A stretch of DNA of 64,000 nucleotides, taken from assembly GCA_942490855.1 (NCBI GenBank), contig CALNYS010000002.1:186001-250000 (forward strand), read 5' to 3'. Under the pieces are notes generated by a model. The model worked only from the letters and a program-made list of their open reading frames with translations, had not been told where the DNA came from and made no database searches. This DNA is from CALNYS01 sp942490855 (lineage in GTDB: Bacteria > Planctomycetota > Phycisphaerae > Phycisphaerales > UBA1924). The translations under genes were made by a program, and so were the position numbers. This document shows, one piece after another, positions 1 to 7,884 of the stretch; the first letter of the stretch is position 1, and each line of letters begins with the position of its first letter.

Positions 1-986
1 ACGAGCGAGAACCACTCGGGCGAGTTCGGCGCACCGCTCTCATCCGCCGCGCCGCCCTCGAGTTCGATCTCGAGCTGCTCCGCGAGCACGCTGCGCAGGC
101 GCTTCACGCCTTCGCAGGGCCCGACCAGATGCAGTCGGACCTGGAACTGCGCCGATGGTTCGAGTGTGAAACGGACCGATTGCTTGAGTTCAACAGCGAT
201 GCGCTGGAGCGCGGGCTGCATCGAGCGGAGGACATCCACGCCGCGGATGCCGCCGTAGTCCTCGTCGCCGGTGCCGGGGACGCCGTGCTCTTCGAGCAGC
301 ATCCGGCGCGCCGCGCCGTCGAGGTCGGACGGCGGGTCTTCGGTGTTCGCCAGCAGCGTGAGGTACGCCGACGCGAGCGCCGACAGCCCGACGTCCGCGA
401 AGCGCACCAGCGTGGTTTGCCCCCCCACCGCGATCGCGATCGCGGAGGCGTCATCGCCCATCGCGAGCGTCACCGAGGGATCCTGGTCGCTCGTGCGCTC
501 GGCCTGCATGACCGCGGCCCGCGCCGCGAAAGACTCGCCCGCGTAGATCGCGCCCATGCGCCCGCCCGCTTCGAGCACCGCCTCGCGGATCATCCTCTCG
601 CGTTCGATCCCGACCTGCGCCACAAGCACGCGCGAGCCCTCGCCCGTCGTCGCGAGCGTTTCCGCTTCGATCAACTGCGTCGCCGGGTTGATCGACCCCG
701 ACTCGACCTCCGCGAGCACCGCGGCGTCGCACGCGGGTTTCCCGGTCACCGGCGTCCGGACGACCGTCGCGGCCGACCCGTCGCAGCGCCAGAAGACGTT
801 CACGCGCGACCGCCCGGCGCCGATGCGTTCGAGGCACGTCGAGACCGCCGCCGCGAGCTCCTCGCGTTCCCACCCGTCGGTGAGCGGCACGGAATGCGTG
901 GCGGTCTCCACCCCGCGCATCATCAGCGCGCTGTGAAGACGGGTCTTCGTCACGTCAAGCCAAACTGTACTGCTGCCCAGTGCCAC
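1..986 (-). CDS. PilM/GspL-like actin-fold pilus or secretion assembly protein (3' end outside window)
   Basis: The gene reads leftwards off the window edge, leaving about 328 visible codons. The GTG start at 986 is chosen because GGAGG lies just upstream and the preceding gene stops 14 bases earlier. The protein is soluble, with no signal peptide. It has the loose look of the actin-like ATPase fold shared by PilM and GspL: alternating beta/alpha segments, a run VTLAMGDDASAIAIAVGG typical of the second subdomain, and ALQRIAVELKQSVRF near the visible end, where PilM has its conserved helix. It is the last visible gene of a pseudopilin operon, which is where GspL/PilM is expected. The family match is from pattern only, and the classical N-terminal GxDxGS phosphate loop is not evident. 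Role inferred: cytoplasmic platform linking the GspE ATPase to the membrane complex. Confidence 0.5.
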   Translation of the reverse strand, partial: MALGSSTVWLDVTKTRLHSALMMRGVETATHSVPLTDGWEREELAAAVSTCLERIGAGRSRVNVFWRCDGSAATVVRTPVTGKPACDAAVLAEVESGSINPATQLIEAETLATTGEGSRVLVAQVGIERERMIREAVLEAGGRMGAIYAGESFAARAAVMQAERTSDQDPSVTLAMGDDASAIAIAVGGQTTLVRFADVGLSALASAYLTLLANTEDPPSDLDGAARRMLLEEHGVPGTGDEDYGGIRGVDVLRSMQPALQRIAVELKQSVRFTLEPSAQFQVRLHLVGPCEGVKRLRSVLAEQLEIELEGGAADESGAPNSPEWFSL

Positions 987-1000
987 GAGGCCTCCAGCTT

Positions 1001-1345
1001 CTAGGGGGTGTACGTCCGGGTCACACGCGCGTCGCCGCTGGACACGCTGATGACCCACTCCGTCACGCCCTGATCGGACGTTTCCTCAAACCCGATGACC
1101 GGCAACGCCGGATCCGTGTAGATATCAGCCAGCGCGACGCCGCCCCGGTCGGCAGACAACGCCAGCGCCTCGCCCGCCCGCCCGCCGAGCCGCGCCCGCG
1201 CGCTCTCGACCGCCAAACGACCGATCCGGGCGCTCTCCGTCGCCGTGCGACCCGACGCAACCACCGACGCCGCGCTCGTCGCGAGCAGCAGCATCGCCAG
1301 GACGGCCGCGAAGGCCCGCCGCGTGTTCGTTCGCTGCTCACTCAT
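1001..1345 (-). CDS. small pilin-like membrane-anchored protein of the secretion operon
   Basis: This 114-residue protein starts inside the end of the preceding GspJ-like gene (8-base overlap), so it is translationally coupled. The N-terminus is a short basic stretch, then RRAFAAVLAMLLLATSAASVV as a single hydrophobic segment, followed by an amphipathic region rich in Ala, Arg and Glu. That layout resembles the N-terminal helix of GspK/PilX-type minor pseudopilins, but the prepilin glutamate at +5 is missing and it is far shorter than GspK (about 300 residues). The remainder (ADIYTDPALPVIGFEE, then EWVISVSSGD) looks like a small beta domain. It may be a reduced minor pseudopilin or an operon-specific accessory protein. 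No firm family assignment. Confidence 0.6.
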   Translation of the reverse strand: MSEQRTNTRRAFAAVLAMLLLATSAASVVASGRTATESARIGRLAVESARARLGGRAGEALALSADRGGVALADIYTDPALPVIGFEETSDQGVTEWVISVSSGDARVTRTYTP

Positions 1346-2915
1346 CCTCGTACACCGTCACGTTCCTGAAATACGATTCGGAGTACGCCCCGACATCGTC
1401 GTTGTTCACGAACACCAGGTACGCGATGTCGCCCAGCGGGTAGAGCGGGTTCATGTCCTTGAGCTTGACCCTGTACGTCGTGTAGCGCCCCGAACCGTTG
1501 TACTCCTCGACCGCAGGCGGGGCGATCGCAAAGAGCGGGAGCGTGCCCCACGTCTGAACGCCGCGCGCGTCCACGACAAGCTGCATGTCCTCAGCCGTCT
1601 GGATCCCCACAAACTCGCCCTCGCTCGTGCTCGCGTACTCGAACTCGAGCACCGTGTTCTCTGTCACGGTGTACGGGAACTGGATCGCTTTCCACGCGTT
1701 GCCGTAGAGGTACAGCGTGTACCCCCCGTCCTGGATCTCCGCGACCGTGTCGCGATCGAACGCGCCGTCTTCCTTGCCGAACGGGTGCAGCGTGTACCCG
1801 TTGAAGTTGATCGACGGGCTGATCTCCCCGGTGGCGCGCCAGATCTCGATGAGGCACACGCACCCGCCGTTGCTGCCAGAGTCCACCTTGCTCAGCTCGA
1901 TGTACCCCTCCGTCACCGTCAGCGTCGGCGAGAGCACCTCGGGGAAGAACGTGGGCTGGGCGCCAGAACCATCGGGCGCCGGGACGGCGTGCCCCTTGAA
2001 GCCGATCTGGAAGAACTCGCCGCGATCGTGGTACACGTCCTGGATCAGCGTGAGCTGGGTGTCCGTGTTGCTCCCGTCGCGGACGATCAGGCGCGTCGTA
2101 TGGTCGTAGCTCGGGTCGCCGCCAGCGAGCACGATGCGGTAGTCCCCGTTGGGCACGTCCATCCGGAAGACGATCTCGTTCCCGACCTGCCACTTGGTCC
2201 CGATGAACTGGTCGTAGATCTCGTCGGGCCCGCTGTACCGCCCTCGGTTGTTCGGCGAGTCGTCGATGCCGTCAACGTCCGTGTACCCGTAGCCGCGCGC
2301 TTCGTCGTACAGGTAGTTCGCGCCGTACTGCACCACCTTGATGTAGTCGCGCCCCGGCTCGTTCGGAACCGGGCGCGTCCAGTCGTTCTGACCAAACGCG
2401 TACGCGGCCACGAGCGCAGAGCCCTCGTCCTCGGGCGCGGGGCGCGCCAGCGAGATCGCCGTCCGCACCATCCCCATCCCGACGTCCACCCCCAGCTCGG
2501 CCCGCCACGCGTCCTCGGGCGTCTCCGAGGCGTCCGTCACGCCGTCCTTCGCGAGCACCCGAAGCTCGAAATCCTGCGCGAAGTTGTCCGCGAGCAGGCT
2601 CTCGCCGTCGTCGTCGAACACGTACACGGAGCCGTTCTCGAACCGCACGCCCCGCCCGTCGTGGCGCGTAAAGTGCGTCGCGCTCACCTCGCTCAGCCCG
2701 GACGACTGCCCCATGCCCTCGGGCGCCGTGCGCACCAGGTCCGCGATCCGCTCCAGCGCGTGGTTGGTTTCCCAGAGCTCGCGCCGGGCGTCCTTCTGGA
2801 ACGCAGCGCCACGCGAGAGCTCGACCATCAGCGGGCCCACGAAGCTCGCGGCGAGCCCGAGCACCAGGATCGTCGCCATCATCTCGACGAGTGTAAACGC
2901 GCGCTCACGCATCAC
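1338..2915 (-). CDS. GspJ-like minor pseudopilin fused to carbohydrate-binding-like domains
   Basis: The N-terminus MMRERAFTLVEMMATIL is a class III prepilin signal with the +5 glutamate and a transmembrane helix (about residues 6-28). Residues up to about 180 resemble GspJ minor pseudopilins. The normal family length is about 200 residues, whereas this protein has 525. Residues about 188-370 look like a malectin/CBM-type beta-sandwich (motifs NYLYDEARGYGY and FRMDVPNGDYRIVLAGGDPS). Residues about 370-525 form another beta-rich domain (NAWKAIQFPYTVTENTVLEF and AYLVFVNNDD) of a kind seen in secreted polysaccharide-active proteins. It overlaps both neighbours by a few bases in the pseudopilin operon. 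A minor pseudopilin sits at the tip of the pseudopilus, so these domains would be displayed in the periplasm or outside. The sugar-binding role is inferred from sequence style. Confidence 0.75.
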   Translation of the reverse strand: MMRERAFTLVEMMATILVLGLAASFVGPLMVELSRGAAFQKDARRELWETNHALERIADLVRTAPEGMGQSSGLSEVSATHFTRHDGRGVRFENGSVYVFDDDGESLLADNFAQDFELRVLAKDGVTDASETPEDAWRAELGVDVGMGMVRTAISLARPAPEDEGSALVAAYAFGQNDWTRPVPNEPGRDYIKVVQYGANYLYDEARGYGYTDVDGIDDSPNNRGRYSGPDEIYDQFIGTKWQVGNEIVFRMDVPNGDYRIVLAGGDPSYDHTTRLIVRDGSNTDTQLTLIQDVYHDRGEFFQIGFKGHAVPAPDGSGAQPTFFPEVLSPTLTVTEGYIELSKVDSGSNGGCVCLIEIWRATGEISPSINFNGYTLHPFGKEDGAFDRDTVAEIQDGGYTLYLYGNAWKAIQFPYTVTENTVLEFEYASTSEGEFVGIQTAEDMQLVVDARGVQTWGTLPLFAIAPPAVEEYNGSGRYTTYRVKLKDMNPLYPLGDIAYLVFVNNDDVGAYSESYFRNVTVYEDE

Positions 2916-3406
2916 GGCGCTCCCACAACCGTCGAGAAAGGCGCACGCACCGCGCGCCCCAGCCCGTTCGTGTAGAGGACCTCGACCGTCACGAGCCGGG
3001 TCGCCGCTCGATCGTCAGCGTCGATCGCGTTCCCCTCCGCGTCGCGCACGAGACCGAAGCTCACCTCGTACGTCATGCCCTGATCCTCGTAGGCGTCGGT
3101 GACGGTAGCGAGGCGTGCACGCAGCCCGCCGTCGCCGGCGTCGAGGTACGCCGGGTCGCCCATCGCTTCCAGGCTCATCGACTCGTCGCCCGACGACGCG
3201 TCCGCGATGATCTGTTCGAGAACCGCGGTCGCCAGCCACGCGGTGTGGAACGATCGGCGTTCCTCCACCAGCGCCCGCGACGACGACGACGAGAGCGCCG
3301 CGATCGGCGGGACCGCGACCGCGACGACGATCACGAGCGCCATGATCTCCACGAGGGTCACCCCGCGCCGAGCGAGCCAGCCGGTCTTTCGCGTGTCGCT
3401 CACCAT
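2912..3406 (-). CDS. GspI-like minor pseudopilin
   Basis: 164 residues with the prepilin motif GVTLVEIMALVIVVAVAVPP, where glutamate follows the predicted cleavage glycine. The region after the helix is short and variable, matching GspI in length (about 120-170 residues) and in its place between GspH-like and GspJ-like genes. The stop overlaps the next start by 4 bases. In type II systems GspI forms the pseudopilus tip complex with GspJ and GspK. Assignment to I rather than another minor pseudopilin rests mainly on gene order. Confidence 0.7.
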   Translation of the reverse strand: MVSDTRKTGWLARRGVTLVEIMALVIVVAVAVPPIAALSSSSSRALVEERRSFHTAWLATAVLEQIIADASSGDESMSLEAMGDPAYLDAGDGGLRARLATVTDAYEDQGMTYEVSFGLVRDAEGNAIDADDRAATRLVTVEVLYTNGLGRAVRAPFSTVVGAP

Positions 3407-3930
3407 CGCAGTGTGCCGCTCCTCGGGAACACGCTCAGCGTCGCCCCGGACGCGAATCGGATCTCGACGGTCTCGGATGCTCGGTCGCCGGTCTCGTCCA
3501 CGGGCTCGCCAGTCAGCGGCTCGCCCGTCGCGTTGAACCAGACCTCCATCGGCCCGCCCACGCCGGGATCGACTCCCGCGAGCGCCGTTACCTCGTCGTG
3601 CCCGAGCGTTCGCACGTCGCCAGCGGTGTCGCCGCCCGAGGACGCGATGACCGCGGGCTCACCCCCGAAGGACTCCAGCCACACCACGCTCGCGAGACGC
3701 CCGCCATCGTCGAGGCGGAGTGCGTGAGGGCTCCCGGTCGCCCACGCCCGCTGCCTGGCAAGAACGACCAGCGTCTCCACCGCTTCGCGGTCGGCCGCGG
3801 CGCCTGCGCGCTCCATCCCCGTTACCGCGGGGATCGCCGTAAAGGAGATCACCGCGAGCACGATCATCACCCCGGCGAGTTCAACAAGCGTGAACCCGCG
3901 AGGCCGCGTGGCAGAGGGCGACACGAGCAC
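3400..3930 (-). CDS. GspH-like minor pseudopilin
   Basis: 176 residues. The prepilin peptidase site is RGFTLVELAGVMIVLAVISF, with the conserved glutamate at position 5 of the mature protein and a following hydrophobic helix. The mature part begins MERAGAAADREAVETLVVLARQ, as in GspH/FimT proteins, and ends with beta strands (VWFNATGEPL, VEIRFASGATLSVFPRSG), the usual GspH C-terminal signature region. The GTG start at 3930 has GAGG a few bases upstream. It lies between the GspG-like and GspI-like genes, the standard order. Confidence 0.75.
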   Translation of the reverse strand: MLVSPSATRPRGFTLVELAGVMIVLAVISFTAIPAVTGMERAGAAADREAVETLVVLARQRAWATGSPHALRLDDGGRLASVVWLESFGGEPAVIASSGGDTAGDVRTLGHDEVTALAGVDPGVGGPMEVWFNATGEPLTGEPVDETGDRASETVEIRFASGATLSVFPRSGTLRW

Positions 3931-3937
3931 GTTGGCC

Positions 3938-4435
3938 TCAGAAGTCGTTGGCGGTGACGGGGTCGCCGTTGTTGTCGGTGGCGTCCGTCTCGTCGTCGCT
4001 GTTCGCCCAGATGATCGCGACCGGGGGGTCCGACGAGTTGCTGTAGTAGTAATTCCAGCCGTACGACGACGCGTTCCCGACGTACCGCTCGGTCGCGTTG
4101 TTGAGCGAGGTGATGCGGCGCACGTTCGAGAGCCCGTTGTACGGGTTCTTCGGCAGCGATTCCTGCATCACAACGCCAACCGTGGCGAGCTCGACCTCGG
4201 TCGGGTAGACCGGGTTGTCCTCGGAGGCACGGACGGCGTAGAACTGGGCGATCGCCGAGCGCATGCCGCCGAGCGAGCCGTCGAGCGCAGCCGTACGGGC
4301 CTGGTCCCCGTAGCTGAAGAACCGAGGCGCCGCGACGCCCGCGAGGATCGCGAGCACAACCATGACGGCGATCAACTCGACAAGCGTGAACGCTGATCGC
4401 ACACGAGCCGACACGGGATACTGACAGAGTCGCAT
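3938..4435 (-). CDS. major pseudopilin GspG-like
   Basis: 165 residues. The prepilin signal RSAFTLVELIAVMVVLAILA is almost canonical, followed by GVAAPRFF and a helix AALDGSLGGMRSAIAQFYAV as in GspG major pseudopilins. The C-terminal part has LPKNPYNG, a typical GspG loop, and ends in a hydrophilic, Asp-rich tail (DDETDATDNNGDPVTANDF) that could contribute to the calcium site known in GspG. AAGGAG stands 8 bases before the ATG. It is the first pseudopilin of the operon, 39 bases after gspF, and probably the most abundant subunit. Confidence 0.8.
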   Translation of the reverse strand: MRLCQYPVSARVRSAFTLVELIAVMVVLAILAGVAAPRFFSYGDQARTAALDGSLGGMRSAIAQFYAVRASEDNPVYPTEVELATVGVVMQESLPKNPYNGLSNVRRITSLNNATERYVGNASSYGWNYYYSNSSDPPVAIIWANSDDETDATDNNGDPVTANDF

Positions 4436-4474
4436 GGGGAGTCTCCTTACAGACCGAACGAACGTGGTGAACCG

Positions 4475-5677
4475 TTAGCGCATCACCGATGCCATGTCCC
4501 ACATGGGCAGGAAGATGCCAAGAGCGACGAGAAGCACGACGCCCGTGAGCACCGCGATAAGAATGGGCTCGATGAGAGTCCCGAGGTTTTTCGAGAGGTG
4601 TTCCGCTTCGCGCTCGTAGCGACGCGCGATCACGCCGCACAAGCGCGGCAGCTCCGCGGCCTCCTCGCCCGCCGCGAGCATCCGCTTCGCGAAGATCGGG
4701 AGGTACGATGCGCTCGAGAGCGCGTCGGTCAGGCTGGACCCCTGGCGCACGCGCCGCGAGGCCTCTTGCATCTGCGCCGCGAGCATCGGGCGCCCCGAGG
4801 CGCGCCCCGCCTGCTCGACCGCGTCGATCAGGCTGATCCCGGCGCTCAGGCTCATGCCGAGCACGCGCGAGAACCGCGTCACGCCCAGCGCCCGCAGCAT
4901 CGTGCGGATGTACGGCACGTGGTGCAGCCCCCGGTCGATCGCCAGCCGCCCCGCGGGCGTCGCCCACATCGACCGGACCACGAGCACGAAGCCGATGATC
5001 CCGCCAAGGTAGGCCCACCAGTACCCGTTGAGCGAGTGACCGACGGTGTCGAGCACCCGCGTCAGCGCGGGCAGTTCAACGCCGCGCTCGGCGAACATCG
5101 TCGTGAACTTCGGGACGACAAACGCGAGCAGGAACGCCGTCCCGCCGCCTAGCGCGATCGCGACCGCGAGCGGGTACATGACCGCCTGCTGCACGCGCCG
5201 GCGCGTCTCCGCCTGCCACTCGAGGTTGTTCGCGAGCTGCTCGAGCGCCCGGCGCATCGAGCCCGATTTCTCCGCGGCGGCAATCGTTTCGATGTACACC
5301 GCCCCGAACTCGCGCTCGTGCTCGCGCAGCGCGTCGGTGATCGACGAACCCGCGTCCACGCGCTGCGCGATCCGCTGGACCATCCGGCTCACCGCCGGGT
5401 TGCTTTCCTGCTCGGCGATCGCCCGGAGCCCGTCGCCGATCGGGACCGCCGCCTCGAGCAGCGTCCCGAGCTCGTACGTGAACTGACCGATCTCGCCGGC
5501 CCCGACCCTCGGCCCGAGGACCGAACGGCTGACCTTCCGCTCGACCACGCTCACCGGCGTGAGCCCCTTGGCCCGCACCTCGCGGATCGCGGTCGAACGG
5601 TCCGCCGCCTCGACGCGCCCGCTCTGCGAACGCCCCGCGGCGTCGGTCGCTTTGTACTCGTAAAGAAGCGCGCTCAT
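4475..5677 (-). CDS. gspF: type II secretion system inner-membrane platform protein GspF/PilC
   Basis: 400 residues, the usual GspF/PilC length. Starts LLYEYKATDAAGRSQSGRVEA, the common N-terminus of the family. It has two repeated T2SSF domains (about 70-195 and 275-395), each with the RxxSxGxSLxDAL-like element (RVDAGSSITDALREHE and RVRQGSSLTDALSSAS), and three hydrophobic spans, the last near the C-terminus (IEPILIAVLTGVVLLVALGI). The protein forms the membrane platform that transmits GspE movement to pseudopilin assembly. Its start overlaps the stop of the ATPase gene by 4 bases. Confidence 0.9.
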   Translation of the reverse strand: MSALLYEYKATDAAGRSQSGRVEAADRSTAIREVRAKGLTPVSVVERKVSRSVLGPRVGAGEIGQFTYELGTLLEAAVPIGDGLRAIAEQESNPAVSRMVQRIAQRVDAGSSITDALREHEREFGAVYIETIAAAEKSGSMRRALEQLANNLEWQAETRRRVQQAVMYPLAVAIALGGGTAFLLAFVVPKFTTMFAERGVELPALTRVLDTVGHSLNGYWWAYLGGIIGFVLVVRSMWATPAGRLAIDRGLHHVPYIRTMLRALGVTRFSRVLGMSLSAGISLIDAVEQAGRASGRPMLAAQMQEASRRVRQGSSLTDALSSASYLPIFAKRMLAAGEEAAELPRLCGVIARRYEREAEHLSKNLGTLIEPILIAVLTGVVLLVALGIFLPMWDMASVMR

Positions 5678-6534
5678 GCGGCGACCTCCGTCTCGTTTTC
5701 GACCGCCGCTGGCTCGTCCGCCCGCACGCGGGACGCCTCGGCGAGCGTGGTTTCCCCGGCCAGCGCCTTCGCCACGCCGTCACGCCACATCGGCTCGAGC
5801 CCCTCGCCCCGCGCCGCGATCGCCAGCTCCACCGGCGTCGCGTCGCACGCGATCAGCGAACGCAGCCTGGGCGTCACACGCATCATTTCGTACACGCCGC
5901 TCCGCCCGCGGCACCCGCTGAGCCCGCACGCCGAGCACCCGCGCCCCGCCCGCAACCCCAGCGCCTGATCCGGCGTCACGCCGAACAGCTCGAGCTCGCG
6001 CGGGTCCGCCTCGTCCGGCGCCGCGCACACCGGGCACACGCGCCGCACCAGCCGCTGCGCGAGAACGCCAAGCAGCGCAGAACTGATCGCAAAGGGCGGG
6101 ACGTCAAAGTCGCGCAGACGCGAGACCGCGCCCGACGCGTCGTTCGTGTGCAGCGTCGAGAGCACCAGGTGCCCCGTCAGCGCCGCCTGCACCGCGATCT
6201 GCGCGGTTTCCTTGTCTCGGATCTCACCCACGAGCACCACGTCGGGGTCCTGACGCAGGATCGAACGCAGCGCCGTCGCAAACGTCAGCCCCGCCTCGAT
6301 GTTCACCTGCGTCTGACGCACCATCGGCAAACGCACCTCGACCGGGTCCTCGATCGTCATCACGTTCCGCTCGGGCGAGTTCAGCTGAGCGAGCGCCGTA
6401 TACAGCGTCGTCGTCTTGCCCGACCCCGTCGGCCCCGTCACCAGGATCATCCCGTGCGGCTTCGTCGCCAGCTCGGTCATCGTGCCCGCGATCGCCGCCG
6501 GCATCCCCAGTGAACCAAAGTCCTTGATCTCCAC
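5674..6534 (-). CDS. GspE/PilB assembly ATPase, C-terminal half (after a frameshift)
   Basis: 286 residues from a GTG. Holds the whole ATPase core: Walker A GPTGSGKTTT at about residues 34-43, Asp box MTIEDPVE, Walker B ILRQDPDVVLVGEIRD, His box TLHTND, and a tetracysteine zinc site (CPVC and CSACGLSGC). The protein upstream in another frame ends just where this one starts, at the point where intact GspE proteins run on without a break. The two reading frames join if one base is missing in the GC-repeat tract around 6535-6545. As it stands this half lacks the N2 domain and probably would not work alone. The intact product would power pseudopilus assembly at the cytoplasmic face. Confidence 0.85.
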   Translation of the reverse strand: MEIKDFGSLGMPAAIAGTMTELATKPHGMILVTGPTGSGKTTTLYTALAQLNSPERNVMTIEDPVEVRLPMVRQTQVNIEAGLTFATALRSILRQDPDVVLVGEIRDKETAQIAVQAALTGHLVLSTLHTNDASGAVSRLRDFDVPPFAISSALLGVLAQRLVRRVCPVCAAPDEADPRELELFGVTPDQALGLRAGRGCSACGLSGCRGRSGVYEMMRVTPRLRSLIACDATPVELAIAARGEGLEPMWRDGVAKALAGETTLAEASRVRADEPAAVENETEVAA

Positions 6535-7349
6535 CGCGCGCGCAGCACGCGGATGACCACGTTCTCGCCCCAGATCGTCGGGATCACCGACAAACGCAGG
6601 TCGATCGTCTCGTTGCGGTGCGCGTACGCGATCTTCCCGTCGAGCGGCTTGCGCGTCTGCGTCAGATCCAGCTTCGCCATCACCTTCAGGCGGCGCACGA
6701 TCGCGTCGTGCATCGAACGCATCGGCGCCTGACGCTGCTGGAGCATCCCGTCGATGCGGTACCGCAGGTGCACCCGACCGTCGTCGGGCCCAAGGTGGAT
6801 ATCGCTCGCCCCGTCGAGGACCGCGGAGCTGAGAATGTCATTGACCGTCGCGACCACCGGGTCGTTCGAGTCGGCCTGATGCTCGACGTCCGGCGCCTTG
6901 CCCTTGCCCTCGATCTCGTGCGTGCGCCGGTACGCCCGGGCGATCAACGCCCGCAGCAGGTCCCCCTCGCACAGCACCGCCTCCACATCGCGGTCGAGCT
7001 TCTGGCGGATCTGATCCAGCCCGCGGAAATCCAGCGGGTCCGCCATCCCGACCACCACGCCCGCGTCGAACACGAAGATCGGGAACGCCGTGTGCGCCTC
7101 GGCGAACGCGCGGGGAAGCAGCTCCGCGTTCTTGAGCGTGATGTCGTACCGGTTAAGGTCCACATACGGCGTTTCGCAGACAACCGCGCGCATCAGCGCC
7201 GCGTCGCGCGACGTGACGACCCCGAGCGCCACCAGCTCGTCGGCGGTGTCCCCGTCGGGGTTCGCGTCCCGCGCACGCACCACGTCCGCCTCTGTCACAA
7301 GGCCCTTGCGGACCAGTTCCTGAACCAGATAGTCGTCAGTTCTGTGCAT
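6477..7349 (-). CDS. GspE/PilB assembly ATPase, N-terminal half (before a frameshift)
   Basis: 290 residues. The first 150 or so match the MshEN/GspE N-terminal domain (VQELVRKGLVTEADVVRARD, PFVDLN-like element TPYVDLNRYDI, LPRAFAEAHTAFPIFV). This is followed by the N2D region (VATVNDILSSAVLDGASDIH, VHLRYRIDGML, LDLTQTRKPLDGKI, DLRLSVIPTIWGENVVIRVL). The sequence matches the family up to VIRVLRA and then becomes unrelated (RWRSRTLVHWG) until its stop. The continuation lies in the frame of the downstream half. It follows the PilZ gene by 14 bases, so the operon may begin with PilZ. Confidence 0.85.
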   Translation of the reverse strand: MHRTDDYLVQELVRKGLVTEADVVRARDANPDGDTADELVALGVVTSRDAALMRAVVCETPYVDLNRYDITLKNAELLPRAFAEAHTAFPIFVFDAGVVVGMADPLDFRGLDQIRQKLDRDVEAVLCEGDLLRALIARAYRRTHEIEGKGKAPDVEHQADSNDPVVATVNDILSSAVLDGASDIHLGPDDGRVHLRYRIDGMLQQRQAPMRSMHDAIVRRLKVMAKLDLTQTRKPLDGKIAYAHRNETIDLRLSVIPTIWGENVVIRVLRARWRSRTLVHWGCRRRSRAR

Positions 7350-7363
7350 GGATGAAGCGGCGC

Positions 7364-7780
7364 TTAAATGCGCTCGACCTCCATCCCGTCGATATCCGCG
7401 ATCAGGCTTGCGATCTGTTCAAACTCATCGTCGCTCAAACGCTCGAAGCCCACACCGATCAGATACGAGGGGCGCCGGTCGAGCATCTGCACGCGCCGGA
7501 CGACGCCGGGCGCACGCACCACGGCCTCAGGGTCTTCCTCGTTCCGGTGGACGCCAACGATCACCTGCGCCCACTTCGGGATGTACTCCCCCACCACCAG
7601 CCCGGCGCCGCCGCCGGAAATATCCATCAGCGTTCCCTCGATGCGCGAGTGTTTCGACAGCACCTCGGGCGTGACGCGCAACTGCTCCGCGTCTTCCTGA
7701 GAAAGCATGATCGAAGCCGCGAGCGCAACTTCACGCCGTTCCTCAGACCGAAAGCGCAGGTGTCGTGGGGACTCTGACAT
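7364..7780 (-). CDS. PilZ-domain protein
   Basis: 138 residues from the ATG at 7780; a GTG at 7789 is an alternative start. A PilZ c-di-GMP-binding domain is indicated by RSEERR (the RxxxR element) near residue 12 and GTLMDISGGGAGLVV about 40 residues later (D/NxSxxG element), followed by beta strands (AQVIVGVHRNEED, YLIGVGFERLS). It stands directly upstream of the secretion ATPase, so c-di-GMP control of the pseudopilus machinery is a reasonable inference. Confidence 0.75.
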   Translation of the reverse strand: MSESPRHLRFRSEERREVALAASIMLSQEDAEQLRVTPEVLSKHSRIEGTLMDISGGGAGLVVGEYIPKWAQVIVGVHRNEEDPEAVVRAPGVVRRVQMLDRRPSYLIGVGFERLSDDEFEQIASLIADIDGMEVERI

Positions 7781-7884
7781 GCACCCCACATCGGGCTACC
7801 GCACGTCCGAAACGAGGGAAACCACACCGGGAAGCACGTATGACAAGCCGCACAACCGTCACAAACGGCCCGCGGCTCCGAGAA

